The notes: generated by a model from the letters alone, not told the origin. A stretch of DNA of 45,257 nucleotides from Clostridia bacterium (GCA_017474045.1 JAFUHX010000060.1:1-45257); one strand, 5' to 3'. Positions 32,730-41,479 are shown, counted from the stretch's first letter. Translations and numbers: made by a program.

Positions 32730-34442
32730 TTAGTTGAAATATTCGTCTTTGCTTCCGTCTTTAATGTGTGAGAAGAAGAATTCCTCTCTTTCGGGTGTGT
32801 TGATTACGATAACGGGCTTAATCTGGTTGAGAACACGGCCTTCAGCAACAATTGTCTGCTTATAGTCATCATAAGCGTGGTCTTCAAGCTGATAAACCTT
32901 GGGCATATGAATCATACCCCATGATCTGTATTTCTCATATTTTTCGTTACATTCGCTGAACATTTCGTCAACATATTTTTCAACTTCTTCTCTCTTTGAA
33001 ATAAGAGCATCTGAAGCACACTCACCAAACATAACATAGTGAGGCTTTTCACTCTTAGCGTCTGAATAGAAGCTATAGCCCTTGAAGTCGATTCCGAATT
33101 TCTGTTCAACCTTTTCAGCAACATAGTCGAGCATATCGGTTGTTGTTTTTTCGTTGGCAAGGTTAAGACCCATGTTTGCTCTGAAAAGGAACTCAATTTT
33201 GGGTGAGTTGTTATACATTCCGGTAACTTCAACAATGTCAAGAATTCTGTATCTGTAAAGACCTGAGAAGTTGGTTACGATGATTTCATATCTCTTGCCG
33301 ACTTCAACCTCGCCGATGGTGAGAGGTCTTGTTCCTTCGGGAGCATCAACAGGAAGGAATTCATAAACAAGGCTTCTGGGAAGAAGAACATAGTCTGTTG
33401 CGTTAAGCTCAACGGGCATTGCCATAAAGCCTTCTGAAGCGGCGTAGCCCATGTTATGCATGGGAAGGTCGCCAACATATCTTCTGAGTTTTTCAACATA
33501 AGCTGAAAGAGTTGAGCCGATCATGCCGTAGCCCCAGCAAAGCTTGGGCCAAAGGCGTTTTGCAATGGGTTCTTCGGTTTCAAAGCCCTTCTGGAACTCA
33601 GCGCGAAGCTCTGCAGCACGCTTGGGATCGGGCTTGATTTTCTTGAGCATCTGGGCTCTGAGCTTTGCAGGACATTCGATGGAGGGATCAATAGTACCTT
33701 TTTCAATGTCGTTGCAAAGAAGCTCCCAGTTGTTTTCCATGTATTCAAACATGGTTGTTAAAAGGGTGATAACCATTGAACCGAGATAGGTTACTTCACG
33801 GTTTCTTAAAGCAAAAATGCACTGGAAATATGAAGTGTTGGTATGGTCCTGATCTTCGGGATAGAGAATTTCAAGAGGAGTAGTTACAAAATATTTAAGA
33901 ATGGGAGTGAGATAGGTGAAGGGAACCTGACCGGCACCGTTAGACATCATTCCGTTTTTGAGTCTGTGGCCGTTGAGAGAGATAAGAAGCGGACCCATCT
34001 GCTTGGGAAGCTTTTTATACATTCCTCTTTCCTTAAACCATTTTGCTGCACAAGCAGGAGTTGCCGCAAAGCCCATGCACTGCATGTTCCAAACGTCTCT
34101 GATTGTTTTGGGCTGAATTTTAGGCTTTCCAACGCTGCCTGAAGAGGCTGTGTAGCGAATAACCTTTGATGAGGTTATAATGTTTTTTTCGTCGTTTTCG
34201 AGCATTCTGTCGATAAGGGGAAGATAGTCTTCAAAGGTTGAAAGGGGAACCTTATCCTGAAACTCTTTGATTGAATGAATGTTTGCAAAGTCATATTTTT
34301 TGCCGAGTTCGCAATCTTGGTTTTTCTTCATGATTTTCTGAAGAGTAGCTTCCTGAGTGGCAACTGCATTTTCTGTAAAGTGTTCAAAGCCTTTAAAAAC
34401 AAGGTTGCCGAGAAAAACGCCATAGTCGGTGAAAAATGCCAT
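32730..34442 (-). CDS. GH3-family acyl-adenylating/amido synthetase
   Basis: The protein has 570 residues, the full length of the GH3 auxin-responsive promoter family. Known plant members adenylate carboxylic acids (jasmonate, IAA, benzoates) and join them to amino acids. Bacterial members are mostly uncharacterised. The ATP-binding loop Y-T-A-S-S-G-S-V-G-K-P-K is at 97-108. Further motifs are M-G-Y-A-A-S-E-G, Y-R-Y-R-I-L-D-I-V (the Y-R-x-G-D equivalent) and N-L-A-N-E-K-T-T. No signal peptide is seen, so it is cytoplasmic. AGGAGGA lies before the ATG. An ACP and a condensation-domain gene lie about 3 kb upstream on the same strand, which suggests amide-forming chemistry. Confidence 0.88.
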   Translation of the reverse strand: MAFFTDYGVFLGNLVFKGFEHFTENAVATQEATLQKIMKKNQDCELGKKYDFANIHSIKEFQDKVPLSTFEDYLPLIDRMLENDEKNIITSSKVIRYTASSGSVGKPKIQPKTIRDVWNMQCMGFAATPACAAKWFKERGMYKKLPKQMGPLLISLNGHRLKNGMMSNGAGQVPFTYLTPILKYFVTTPLEILYPEDQDHTNTSYFQCIFALRNREVTYLGSMVITLLTTMFEYMENNWELLCNDIEKGTIDPSIECPAKLRAQMLKKIKPDPKRAAELRAEFQKGFETEEPIAKRLWPKLCWGYGMIGSTLSAYVEKLRRYVGDLPMHNMGYAASEGFMAMPVELNATDYVLLPRSLVYEFLPVDAPEGTRPLTIGEVEVGKRYEIIVTNFSGLYRYRILDIVEVTGMYNNSPKIEFLFRANMGLNLANEKTTTDMLDYVAEKVEQKFGIDFKGYSFYSDAKSEKPHYVMFGECASDALISKREEVEKYVDEMFSECNEKYEKYRSWGMIHMPKVYQLEDHAYDDYKQTIVAEGRVLNQIKPVIVINTPEREEFFFSHIKDGSKDEYFN

Positions 34443-34627
34443 TTGAAAAATCCTCCTGTTTAATACATTTATATCAGTTCACGAAAGGAACTATATATTA
34501 TCCAGAAAATTATAATATAAACCTTGTGAGCTATATTTCTATAAAAGAAAATAAAACAAAAATTGAACAAATTTTAAATAAATCAAGAAAAATTTAAAAT
34601 ATTTTTTATTATATTGAAAACACAATT

Positions 34628-34651
34628 CCCTGTGTGAAAAAACACACAGGG
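34628..34651 (-). terminator. Terminator of the LCAT-like/FN3 gene
   Basis: CCCTGTGTG (34628-34636) pairs perfectly with CACACAGGG (34643-34651) over a 6-nt A-rich loop, 8 bp past the gene's stop. Confidence 0.75.
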
Positions 34652-34658
34652 AAAAATC

Positions 34659-37388
34659 TTATTTGGTTTTAACCGAATAAACCTTTGAATAGTCGGAATA
34701 AATCTTTCTGCCGTCTAAGGATTTGTAGGCCCTGATTTTGAAATAATAGGTCTTTTTGGCTTTCAGTCCCGTAGCTGTAAAGGTGAGCTTATCGGTTGTT
34801 TTGAGCTTGCTGAATCCGGAGGTTTTATTGGTTGAAACAAAGATTTCATAAGCTGCAGCGCCATAGACCTTGCCCCATGAAAGAGTTGCTTTTTTCTTCC
34901 CTGCGCTTGTTTCAATGTCGCTTACCTTTGAAGGCTTTGTTGCGGTTTTGATTTTTGAGAATGAACCGTAAACAACTCCGTCTTCAAGCTTTTTGTAGCC
35001 TCTTACTTTAAAGAAATAGGTCTGACCGGGAGTTAAGCCGGTAACAAGAAATTCATTTGTTTTAACGCTTCCTAATTTAATATAGTTTCCGTTTGAGGTG
35101 GTTGACATATAAACCTGGTAGCCGGTGGCTCCGCTGAGCTTATTCCATTTAACTCTTATTCTTGTGGTTGACCTTGAAAAAGAAAGAGTGGGCTTAGCGG
35201 GGGCTGAAAAAGCAGAAACTGTTACCGATTTGCCGTAATAATTTACACCGTCAAGCTTTTTATATGCCTTTACTCTGAAATAATAGGTTTTGCCCGGAGT
35301 AACAGATGTATATTTGAAAGATTTTTCTTTAGTAGAGCCGATTTTTTTATAGCCGGAGCTCTTTTTTGAAGAAACATAAACAATATAACCCGTCGCTCCC
35401 GTTACCTTCGACCATGAAAGATTGATATAGCCGCTTTTTGAGGTTGCGCTGACTGTGGGTGAACCGGGCTCGGTTGTGGTGGTTACCTTGGAATAATTTT
35501 TGCTTGTGTAGTCAATACCTGAAGCGTTTTTATAAGCCTTGACACAGAAAACATAGGTGGTTCCTGAAGCAAGCTTTTTAGCCTTGAATGAGGTTTCAGC
35601 AGTTGTTCCCAAAAGGGTATATTGACCGGTTTTTGTGTTGTAGCTATAAATTTTATAGCCCTGAGAGTTGCTGACAGGGTTCCACTTGATTGTTGCCGCT
35701 GAGGAGCTTGTTGAAACCGTTACGCCGCTGACATCTTGCGGAACAATATCAAACTTAAGAACTGTTGAGGGATAGTTTGAATAATTACCTCTGAAGGTGA
35801 TTGTTACATCATAGGAGCCGATATTTTTTCTTCCGCTTTCATAAGTAACGCGGTAGTCCGTTCCTGATTTTAAAACAGTTCCGTTGGCAATTTTAACACT
35901 GACAGAGGGAGATTTAACCTTTCCGTCATAAGAATATGAGGTCTGAGAAAGAGTTGCAAGATATGCCGTTGAGGTTAAAGAAACAGGCGAAAGGGTATTG
36001 ATTTTTTTGTTATACTGAAGAAACTGAGGATAATCCTTGCTTGAGTTAATAGTGAATTTCGTTTTGGAACGGAAAATTTTCATCATAAAGTCATTAACGC
36101 AGGTGGGCCATACGGTGTGGGCTGCGTCTTTGATGAACCATGTTGTTTCAGGGAAAAGGCAGGTTGAAGCGTCAATGATATTATCCGGTGAAATATAAGC
36201 TTCAAGGCCGCAGTCTTTAACGCTCTGAACATAGGAAGAGGGGAGTGTTTCGCCAAAGTCGGCGGCGATTGAGCCGAAGCACATTGAGTTGAGCTCAACG
36301 GTGTCGTCAGACTGAAGGTTGCTGTTTTTATAAATGGGAGCCATTTCAAAATTATATTTTCCGATAACAACAACATTGAGACCTTCGTCGCTGAGTTTTT
36401 TCAGCGTTGAAGGAAGATTAACCTGAACGTTATAGTGATAATCGTCTGCTTTTTCAATAAGTTTTTGATATTTTGCTGAATTAGCGCCGAAAACAAAGCT
36501 TTTGGCTTCTTCAAATGATTGGTCGTTAACCATTGACCAATAACCGGGGAAGGTTGCGTAGGTAGCCAGAAGAAGACGGGGAAGGAAGTTGTTGACAGCG
36601 TCGTTGATGTTGCTTTCAATAACAGAAGAAATAAGTGAAGAAGAATTCATAATGTCTGAAAGAATTTTAATCGCGTCAGCGAACTCTGTTTCTGAAGCTG
36701 TTGTTGAGGCATATCTTTTAAGGGCTGCGGGGTCAAGATAAATGTTTCCGGTGAAAAAGGCGCTGACAGGAAGAATTCCGTTGCACGAGCCGGCATACAA
36801 AATGCAGGTATCAACCTTTTCTCCGCCATAAATTGTCAGATAAGAAGCGGCAACGTTGGTTCCGTAGCAGCGAGACATAATCTGAACCTTTGATTTTCCT
36901 GTTGCTTTCAAAACAGCATTTATGTATTCATCAAGCTGTTTTGCGCTGACTGCAGGGTCAACACGCCAGTCATAAAGAAAAACATAGTCATAAAGAGCGA
37001 AGCCGCTTTTTTTAACTTTAGGTGCCGTTGATTTTTTGTGATATGAGCCGTTGGAAATTTCGCCGTTTTCATCTAAAAGAATTTTTTCAAAAACGGGAGC
37101 AATTGCTTTGTAAAGCGTGTTGCCCAAGGGCGCCCAGTTATCCGTTAAAACACCGGTGGCGGCGTCGGCAACAATGGCGCTCATATTATCTGAAATTGCT
37201 TCGGCAACAGAGCTTTTAAGCGGAAAAATTTCAACTCCGTTTTTGTCATAGAGGTTGTTGCCCTTTCCATAGATGAAAATTATGGGAAGGTCTTTTTCTC
37301 CGGCGGCCATTGTGGTGGGAACATAAAGTCCCAAACAGAGAATAATAGCCATAACCAAAGCAATGAAACGTTTTATAATGCTTTTCAT
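34659..37388 (-). CDS. Secreted LCAT-like alpha/beta hydrolase with Cys nucleophile, Ig-like domain and four FN3 repeats
   Basis: The protein has 909 residues, with a signal peptide ending T-T-M-A-A-G at about 29. Residues about 33-435 resemble lecithin:cholesterol acyltransferase/lipase-type hydrolases: D-Y-V-F-L-Y-D-W-R, the nucleophile elbow M-S-R-C174-Y-G, I-I-D-A-S-T and A-A-H424. In lipases the elbow is S-H-S-M-G, so Ser is replaced by Cys here. Residues about 465-545 form an MBG-like Ig domain (Y-S-Y-D-G-K-V and G-R-K-N-I-G-S-Y-D-V-T). Four FN3 repeats run to the C-terminus. No anchor is seen. A strong GGAGGAA lies before the ATG. The gene is flanked by terminators, so it is expressed alone. 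Confidence 0.78.
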   Translation of the reverse strand: MKSIIKRFIALVMAIILCLGLYVPTTMAAGEKDLPIIFIYGKGNNLYDKNGVEIFPLKSSVAEAISDNMSAIVADAATGVLTDNWAPLGNTLYKAIAPVFEKILLDENGEISNGSYHKKSTAPKVKKSGFALYDYVFLYDWRVDPAVSAKQLDEYINAVLKATGKSKVQIMSRCYGTNVAASYLTIYGGEKVDTCILYAGSCNGILPVSAFFTGNIYLDPAALKRYASTTASETEFADAIKILSDIMNSSSLISSVIESNINDAVNNFLPRLLLATYATFPGYWSMVNDQSFEEAKSFVFGANSAKYQKLIEKADDYHYNVQVNLPSTLKKLSDEGLNVVVIGKYNFEMAPIYKNSNLQSDDTVELNSMCFGSIAADFGETLPSSYVQSVKDCGLEAYISPDNIIDASTCLFPETTWFIKDAAHTVWPTCVNDFMMKIFRSKTKFTINSSKDYPQFLQYNKKINTLSPVSLTSTAYLATLSQTSYSYDGKVKSPSVSVKIANGTVLKSGTDYRVTYESGRKNIGSYDVTITFRGNYSNYPSTVLKFDIVPQDVSGVTVSTSSSAATIKWNPVSNSQGYKIYSYNTKTGQYTLLGTTAETSFKAKKLASGTTYVFCVKAYKNASGIDYTSKNYSKVTTTTEPGSPTVSATSKSGYINLSWSKVTGATGYIVYVSSKKSSGYKKIGSTKEKSFKYTSVTPGKTYYFRVKAYKKLDGVNYYGKSVTVSAFSAPAKPTLSFSRSTTRIRVKWNKLSGATGYQVYMSTTSNGNYIKLGSVKTNEFLVTGLTPGQTYFFKVRGYKKLEDGVVYGSFSKIKTATKPSKVSDIETSAGKKKATLSWGKVYGAAAYEIFVSTNKTSGFSKLKTTDKLTFTATGLKAKKTYYFKIRAYKSLDGRKIYSDYSKVYSVKTK

Positions 37389-37570
37389 ATATTATTCCTC
37401 CTTAATAAACAAAATCACTCTATTTATATTAAACCATTATCAAGTTTAGCATAGATAAGCTTTAAATTCAATAAATCAAATTAATTATGGAAAAGAATTT
37501 ACATATCTGTTACAAAATTTTAATTCTTTCACACTTAATGAAAAAACAAAGCTTCGTTTCTTAAATTAAA

Positions 37571-37600
37571 AGCAGGGCGAACATCAGCGTTCGCCCTGCT
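37571..37600 (-). terminator. Terminator of the condensation-domain/ACP pair
   Basis: AGCAGGGCGAAC (37571-37582) pairs perfectly over 12 bp with 37589-37600, over a 6-nt loop. Leftward it is followed by TTTTAATTTAAG. It lies 19 bp past the ACP stop. Confidence 0.9.
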
Positions 37601-37619
37601 AAAGATTTTTTCAGAAAAA

Positions 37620-37856
37620 TCAGTCAGCGTATTTTTCAATAATTGCAATTGCGTCTGCAACTGTTTCAAGACCGAGAGCCTCACGGTCGGGAATTTCAAC
37701 ATCAAATTCATCTTCGATAGCTACAGCGAGGTTAACAAGCTCAAGAGAGTTGAGACCAAGCTCTGTTCTGATGTTTGTGTTAACTGTAATCTGATCTTCA
37801 GCAAGTGAAGTGTATTCGCAAATAACCTTTGCAATTCTTTCAAGTGTTGTTGCCAT
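37620..37856 (-). CDS. Stand-alone acyl/peptidyl carrier protein
   Basis: The protein has 78 residues. The attachment motif is L-G-L-N-S-L-E-L-V-N-L, with Ser as the phosphopantetheine site, and E-F-D-V-E-I-P-D-R-E-A follows. L-G-x-N/D-S-L-x-x-V is common to fatty-acid ACPs and to discrete carriers of secondary pathways. It lies 37 bp behind the condensation-domain gene on the same strand and shares its terminator. So it is most likely the partner that presents an acyl or aminoacyl group to that enzyme. The ribosome-binding site is AAGGAG. Confidence 0.92.
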   Translation of the reverse strand: MATTLERIAKVICEYTSLAEDQITVNTNIRTELGLNSLELVNLAVAIEDEFDVEIPDREALGLETVADAIAIIEKYAD

Positions 37857-37893
37857 TTTAAAAATCTCCTTATTTTTATGTTTAATAAATTAT

Positions 37894-39297
37894 TTATGAA
37901 ATACTGTTGAGAAGCTCGCCGATGGTCATTTCGGGGTTGTCAATACCGGCAAGAATAACCTTGACGGTGTTTTCGTGAAGAGCTTCAATATGCTCGGGAG
38001 TTGAAAGCTTGACTCTATACATATAATACATATTGATTCCCATGTCGGTTGTGTCGGGAACTGTTATTGTATAAAGAGGAGTGAAATATCTTCCTAAGTT
38101 ATATGTTTTGAAGTCAACTGTGAAAGGAAGATCTGCCATAAGATTAACAGGAAGAGGTATCCATGAATACATCATGCAGGCAGGACCCTGAATGAGATTA
38201 TAGTCATAAATATCTCTTGAAAGGTCTCTTGCTGTAATATAAGGATAGGTTGCGTGGCGATAGAGAGCTGTTCTGACAGAAACCATTTCATTAAGAGCCT
38301 GAGCGAAGGTATAGTCTTCGGGGATGATGGTTCTGATCTGAAGAGGCTGGGCAAGGCAACCACTCATATTCTTTTCTTTCTTTGTTGCTCTTTTTGAGCA
38401 AATTGTCATCATAAACACGTCGTTGATGCGGCTGTTGATTGAAGAGCAATGAGTTCGAAGGCCAAGCTGGAAAATGCTTTCGGGAGCAATTTTCTTTTCA
38501 AGGCAATATTCAAAAATTTTCTTTGCATCGTCGGGATTGATGTGTTTAACAATGGTTTCGCATTTATCATAAATGGGGTTATATGCGGCAGGAACGCGAA
38601 GGTTGGGGTTCTTTTTCTTTTTTCTGTAGGCTTCAAGAAAAGCAGGACCGTGAACAGCAGCATAGTAGGGTTCGCCGCCCTTGAGGAAATATTCTTTATA
38701 CCATTTTTCGTGTTTTGCCATTTTTTTCTTGTCAGAAATTCTGGCAAGCTCTTCTTTAACATATTCTTCATAGCTGTCAAGAGGAGCAGGCATTTCTTTT
38801 CCTTGTGAAAGAGCCCTATACACTCTGAGAAGATCGAAATAAACGCCAACAATTCCCATTGCGTCAACAACCATGTGGCTGAAGTTTGTATAGATTCCGC
38901 AGCCTACACCCTCTGTTTTGAAGAAATAGATTCTGTAGGTTTCGTCTTTTAAAAAGAGAACGGGCTTCTGAGCGTCGGCGTTAAAAAAGGCTTCTTGCTC
39001 TTCTTTTGAAGAAAAATACTTAACCGGAACCTGATAGCTGATTTCAGGAACAAAATATTGCATAATCTTTTTGTCAACAGTAACAAATTTGTTGCGAAGG
39101 CTGTCGTTTCTCTGAAGCTCAATGTCGAAGGCTTTCTGAAGAAGCTCAAAGTCAACATCTTTGCTGATAGTGAACGAAGTGGGAATTTGAACGAGCTGCT
39201 TGTGGAAGCTGTATTTTACCATGAGATACATGGTTTGCTGAGAAGGAATAATGTCATACAGCTGATAAGGTGGAAGTTCCTTTTTCTTTTTGAACAT
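37894..39297 (-). CDS. Stand-alone condensation-domain acyltransferase (NRPS C / PapA / WES-DGAT superfamily)
   Basis: The protein has 467 residues from the ATG at 39297; a TTG is directly before it. The motif F-S140-H141-M-V-V-D145-A is the H-H-x-x-x-D-G active site of the condensation superfamily. The second His and the Asp are kept, the first His is Ser and the Gly is Ala. The usual L-R-N-K-F early segment (about 67-71) is present. These enzymes join a carrier-bound acyl or aminoacyl group to an amine or alcohol. The adjacent discrete carrier protein is the likely donor. A lysine-rich N-terminus (MFKKKKEL) and no signal peptide suggest a cytoplasmic protein. It has its own promoter at 39362-39390. 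The product is unknown. Confidence 0.8.
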   Translation of the reverse strand: MFKKKKELPPYQLYDIIPSQQTMYLMVKYSFHKQLVQIPTSFTISKDVDFELLQKAFDIELQRNDSLRNKFVTVDKKIMQYFVPEISYQVPVKYFSSKEEQEAFFNADAQKPVLFLKDETYRIYFFKTEGVGCGIYTNFSHMVVDAMGIVGVYFDLLRVYRALSQGKEMPAPLDSYEEYVKEELARISDKKKMAKHEKWYKEYFLKGGEPYYAAVHGPAFLEAYRKKKKNPNLRVPAAYNPIYDKCETIVKHINPDDAKKIFEYCLEKKIAPESIFQLGLRTHCSSINSRINDVFMMTICSKRATKKEKNMSGCLAQPLQIRTIIPEDYTFAQALNEMVSVRTALYRHATYPYITARDLSRDIYDYNLIQGPACMMYSWIPLPVNLMADLPFTVDFKTYNLGRYFTPLYTITVPDTTDMGINMYYMYRVKLSTPEHIEALHENTVKVILAGIDNPEMTIGELLNSIS

Positions 39298-39361
39298 CAA
39301 ATCAACTTCTTTCTGAAAAAATTACAGTGTGTTTGAATTTTGATAAATCAACATACATCTA

Positions 39362-39390
39362 ATCTTATCATAATTTGAAAATTAAGTCAA
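39362..39390 (-). promoter_or_regulatory. Promoter of the condensation-domain/ACP operon
   Basis: Leftward TTGACT (39385-39390), a 17-bp spacer and TAAGAT (39362-39367). A TTGAT-AA-ATCAA palindrome (39340-39351) lies at about +4 to +15, a possible operator. Confidence 0.65.
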
Positions 39391-39522
39391 CATAATTGAT
39401 TTTGGTTTTTAAAATGGCGATTTAAATTTTATTAAATATTTATTAAAAAGCAAAATGTTCATAAAATGTTTAATTTAAGTTTTTTTATCTTTCCTCTTTC
39501 TTCATGTTTTTGTTTTTATAAC

Positions 39523-39550
39523 TTGTAAAATCTCACTTTTGTGTTATTAT
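39523..39550 (+). promoter_or_regulatory. Promoter of trmB and possibly the FHA-FtsW-PBP run
   Basis: TTGTAA (39523-39528), a 16-bp spacer and TATTAT (39545-39550); an overlapping TATAAT lies 5 bp on. No other promoter is evident before the FHA gene. Confidence 0.5.
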
Positions 39551-39595
39551 ATAATGGTGTTTTATCAGAAATAAAAATTCAGAGGTATAAAATTT

Positions 39596-40264
39596 ATGAG
39601 AATGAGAAGAAAGAAAAATCTTGACACAAGAATTGAAAACTGCAACGACTATATAATTGAGTTTGAAGAAGAAAAAATTGAATACGGAAAAGAGCCCAAG
39701 AAGCATCTTCTTGATTTAGAAGAGCTTTTTGAAAATAAGAACCCTCTTCACATGGAAATAGGCTGCGGAAAGGGTCAGTTTACCATGGAGATTGCCAAGC
39801 GCAACCCCGAGGTTAACTATATTGCCGTTGAAATCAATAAAAACGTTGTTGTTCAGGCTTGTGAAAAAGCCAAAAGAGAAGGGCTTAAAAATCTGAAATT
39901 TCTTATTCTCGGGGCAGAAAAGCTGGGTCTTTATATTCCTGAAAATTCAGTTGAAAGAATATATCTTAATTTCTCCTGTCCGTTTCCTAAGAAACGCTAT
40001 GCAAAACACCGCCTGACTCACGAAAACTTTCTTGAAATATATAAAAAGCTTATGATAAACGGAGCTTCTATTCATCAGAAAACCGATAATATGCATTTTT
40101 TTGAGTTTTCAATCGGTGAATTTTCAAAGGCAGGCTTTGTTATTTCAAATGTTTCTCTCGACCTTCATAATAGTGATTTTGAGGGAAATATCATAACAGA
40201 ATATGAAAAGCGCTTCAGCGATCTGGGTCAGCCGATTTACAGACTTGAGGCAACTAAAAAATAA
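39596..40264 (+). CDS. trmB: tRNA (guanine-N7)-methyltransferase
   Basis: The protein has 222 residues. It methylates G46 of tRNA using S-adenosylmethionine. The SAM site is E-I-G-C-G-K-G-Q-F (54-62). Q-K-T-D-N and the late T-E-Y-E motif are typical TrmB positions. The family motif N-F-S-D-P-W-P-K reads N-F-S-C128-P-F-P-K here, so the Asp proposed as catalytic in characterised TrmB enzymes is Cys. The remainder (K-K-R-Y-A-K-H-R-L-T) is conserved, so I keep the TrmB call. It is followed by the FHA gene 36 bp on. Confidence 0.93.
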   Translation: MRMRRKKNLDTRIENCNDYIIEFEEEKIEYGKEPKKHLLDLEELFENKNPLHMEIGCGKGQFTMEIAKRNPEVNYIAVEINKNVVVQACEKAKREGLKNLKFLILGAEKLGLYIPENSVERIYLNFSCPFPKKRYAKHRLTHENFLEIYKKLMINGASIHQKTDNMHFFEFSIGEFSKAGFVISNVSLDLHNSDFEGNIITEYEKRFSDLGQPIYRLEATKK

Positions 40265-40300
40265 GCAGTTTCTCATTTAAAAACAGAAAGGAAAGCCTTT

Positions 40301-41464
40301 ATGGGAATTTTTATCAGAATTGTTGTGGCAATTTCAAGATATCTTCTTCCTTTAATTGCTGTAATAATTTTAACAAAATGCGTTTTGTCATTGGTGCTTG
40401 GCCACCCGGAAGAAAAAACCTATGGCTATATTATTGATATGAGCGATGGAAAAAGCTATCCTCTCAATATGTGGGAAACCTCTTTGGGAAGAAGCAATTC
40501 CTGCGATATCAGCGTTGGCTACAACACGGTTTCAAGGCTCCACGCCGTAATCAGCCGAAGAATTGACGGTTGGTATATTTATGACCTTCTTTCAAAGGCC
40601 GGGATTTATGTTAACGGCAAAAAAATTGAAAAAAAGGCAACAATTCATAATGGTGATATTTTGACTCTGGGGCTTGTTCAATATAGATTTGTTGTTGCAG
40701 ATGACCCTGTTGTCCGTGTTGGCAAAAAGCGCTCAAAAAGAAAGAGGGTTCAACCTGATTTCAGAGGAAGAGAAGAATACAAAGAGCCTTATGATGAATA
40801 TTTTGCCGATCCCTTTGCTCAGGGAACAGGATATTCTTCTTTTGCAGGGCAATACGGTGCCGGGCAATATTCTCAGCAAAACAGTAATCAGAATAATCCC
40901 AAAACTAAAGCTGAAGAAGCCTTTTCGGCAGGGAAACAATATGCTTCGGAAAAAAATCAGCGGACTGAAAATACATATTACACTCCAAACAACGAAGCTT
41001 ATAACGCTCCTTATTCAGACGAAGGCTTCTCTGAGAAACCAAATCAGGAAAGCGTGTTCGGAGCCAAGGCGGAAAGCGAAACAGAAAAAGCCGGCTCTCA
41101 AAACAGCTTTGAGTTTGAAGCCCCGAACAAAAACGAGGTTGAAAAACAGCGCCGAAATATTATTTCAAGAGCTGTTCTCACCAATCCCGATACCAACGAA
41201 AACTTTGCTCTCAGCGGCGAATTTGTTACTATCGGAAGAGCCAGAAGCAACGAAATTGTTCTTTCTTCTCCCTCTGTTTCGCGCCGTCACGCAAACATTG
41301 TTCTTTATGAAGACGGTTGGGCAATTGAAGACGCAGGCTCAGCGGCGGGAACATATCTCAACGGCGAAAAAATCAGCTCACCCCAGCTTCTTTTTGACGG
41401 AGATATTATTGCGCTGGCAGATGAAAGACTTTATTACACAGTAAAACAAACACCTTATATTTAA
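40301..41464 (+). CDS. Membrane-anchored protein with two FHA domains
   Basis: The protein has 387 residues. A transmembrane segment (about 9-33) is followed by a first FHA domain (about 45-132: L-G-R-S-N-S-C-D-I, S-R-L-H-A, Y-V-N-G-K-K). Next is a disordered Gln/Asn/Glu-rich linker (about 140-290) and a second FHA domain (about 300-385: I-G-R-A-R-S-N-E-I, S-R-R-H-A-N, Y-L-N-G-E-K). FHA domains bind phosphothreonine. The gene is 15 bp ahead of a FtsW/RodA gene and then a transpeptidase, like the mycobacterial fhaAB-rodA-pbpA group controlled by Ser/Thr kinases. It probably recruits phosphorylated partners to the cell-wall machinery. The kinase is not in this window. Confidence 0.85.
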   Translation: MGIFIRIVVAISRYLLPLIAVIILTKCVLSLVLGHPEEKTYGYIIDMSDGKSYPLNMWETSLGRSNSCDISVGYNTVSRLHAVISRRIDGWYIYDLLSKAGIYVNGKKIEKKATIHNGDILTLGLVQYRFVVADDPVVRVGKKRSKRKRVQPDFRGREEYKEPYDEYFADPFAQGTGYSSFAGQYGAGQYSQQNSNQNNPKTKAEEAFSAGKQYASEKNQRTENTYYTPNNEAYNAPYSDEGFSEKPNQESVFGAKAESETEKAGSQNSFEFEAPNKNEVEKQRRNIISRAVLTNPDTNENFALSGEFVTIGRARSNEIVLSSPSVSRRHANIVLYEDGWAIEDAGSAAGTYLNGEKISSPQLLFDGDIIALADERLYYTVKQTPYI

Positions 41465-41479
41465 AAGGAGGCGACTAAT

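Larger units (their letters stand above)
39298..39595. other. 298-bp divergent intergenic region, condensation gene / trmB
   Basis: It holds the leftward promoter (39362-39390), the TTGAT-AA-ATCAA palindrome (39340-39351) and the rightward trmB promoter (39523-39550). The middle (39391-39522) is A/T-rich with no recognisable gene or structured RNA. Confidence 0.5.

Noticed and set aside
40674-41444. 256-codon rightward ORF in a second frame within the FHA gene
   Set aside because: It lies wholly inside the FHA coding region, lacks a ribosome-binding site, is low-complexity (Leu/Lys/Thr) and resembles no protein. The FHA frame has clear domains.
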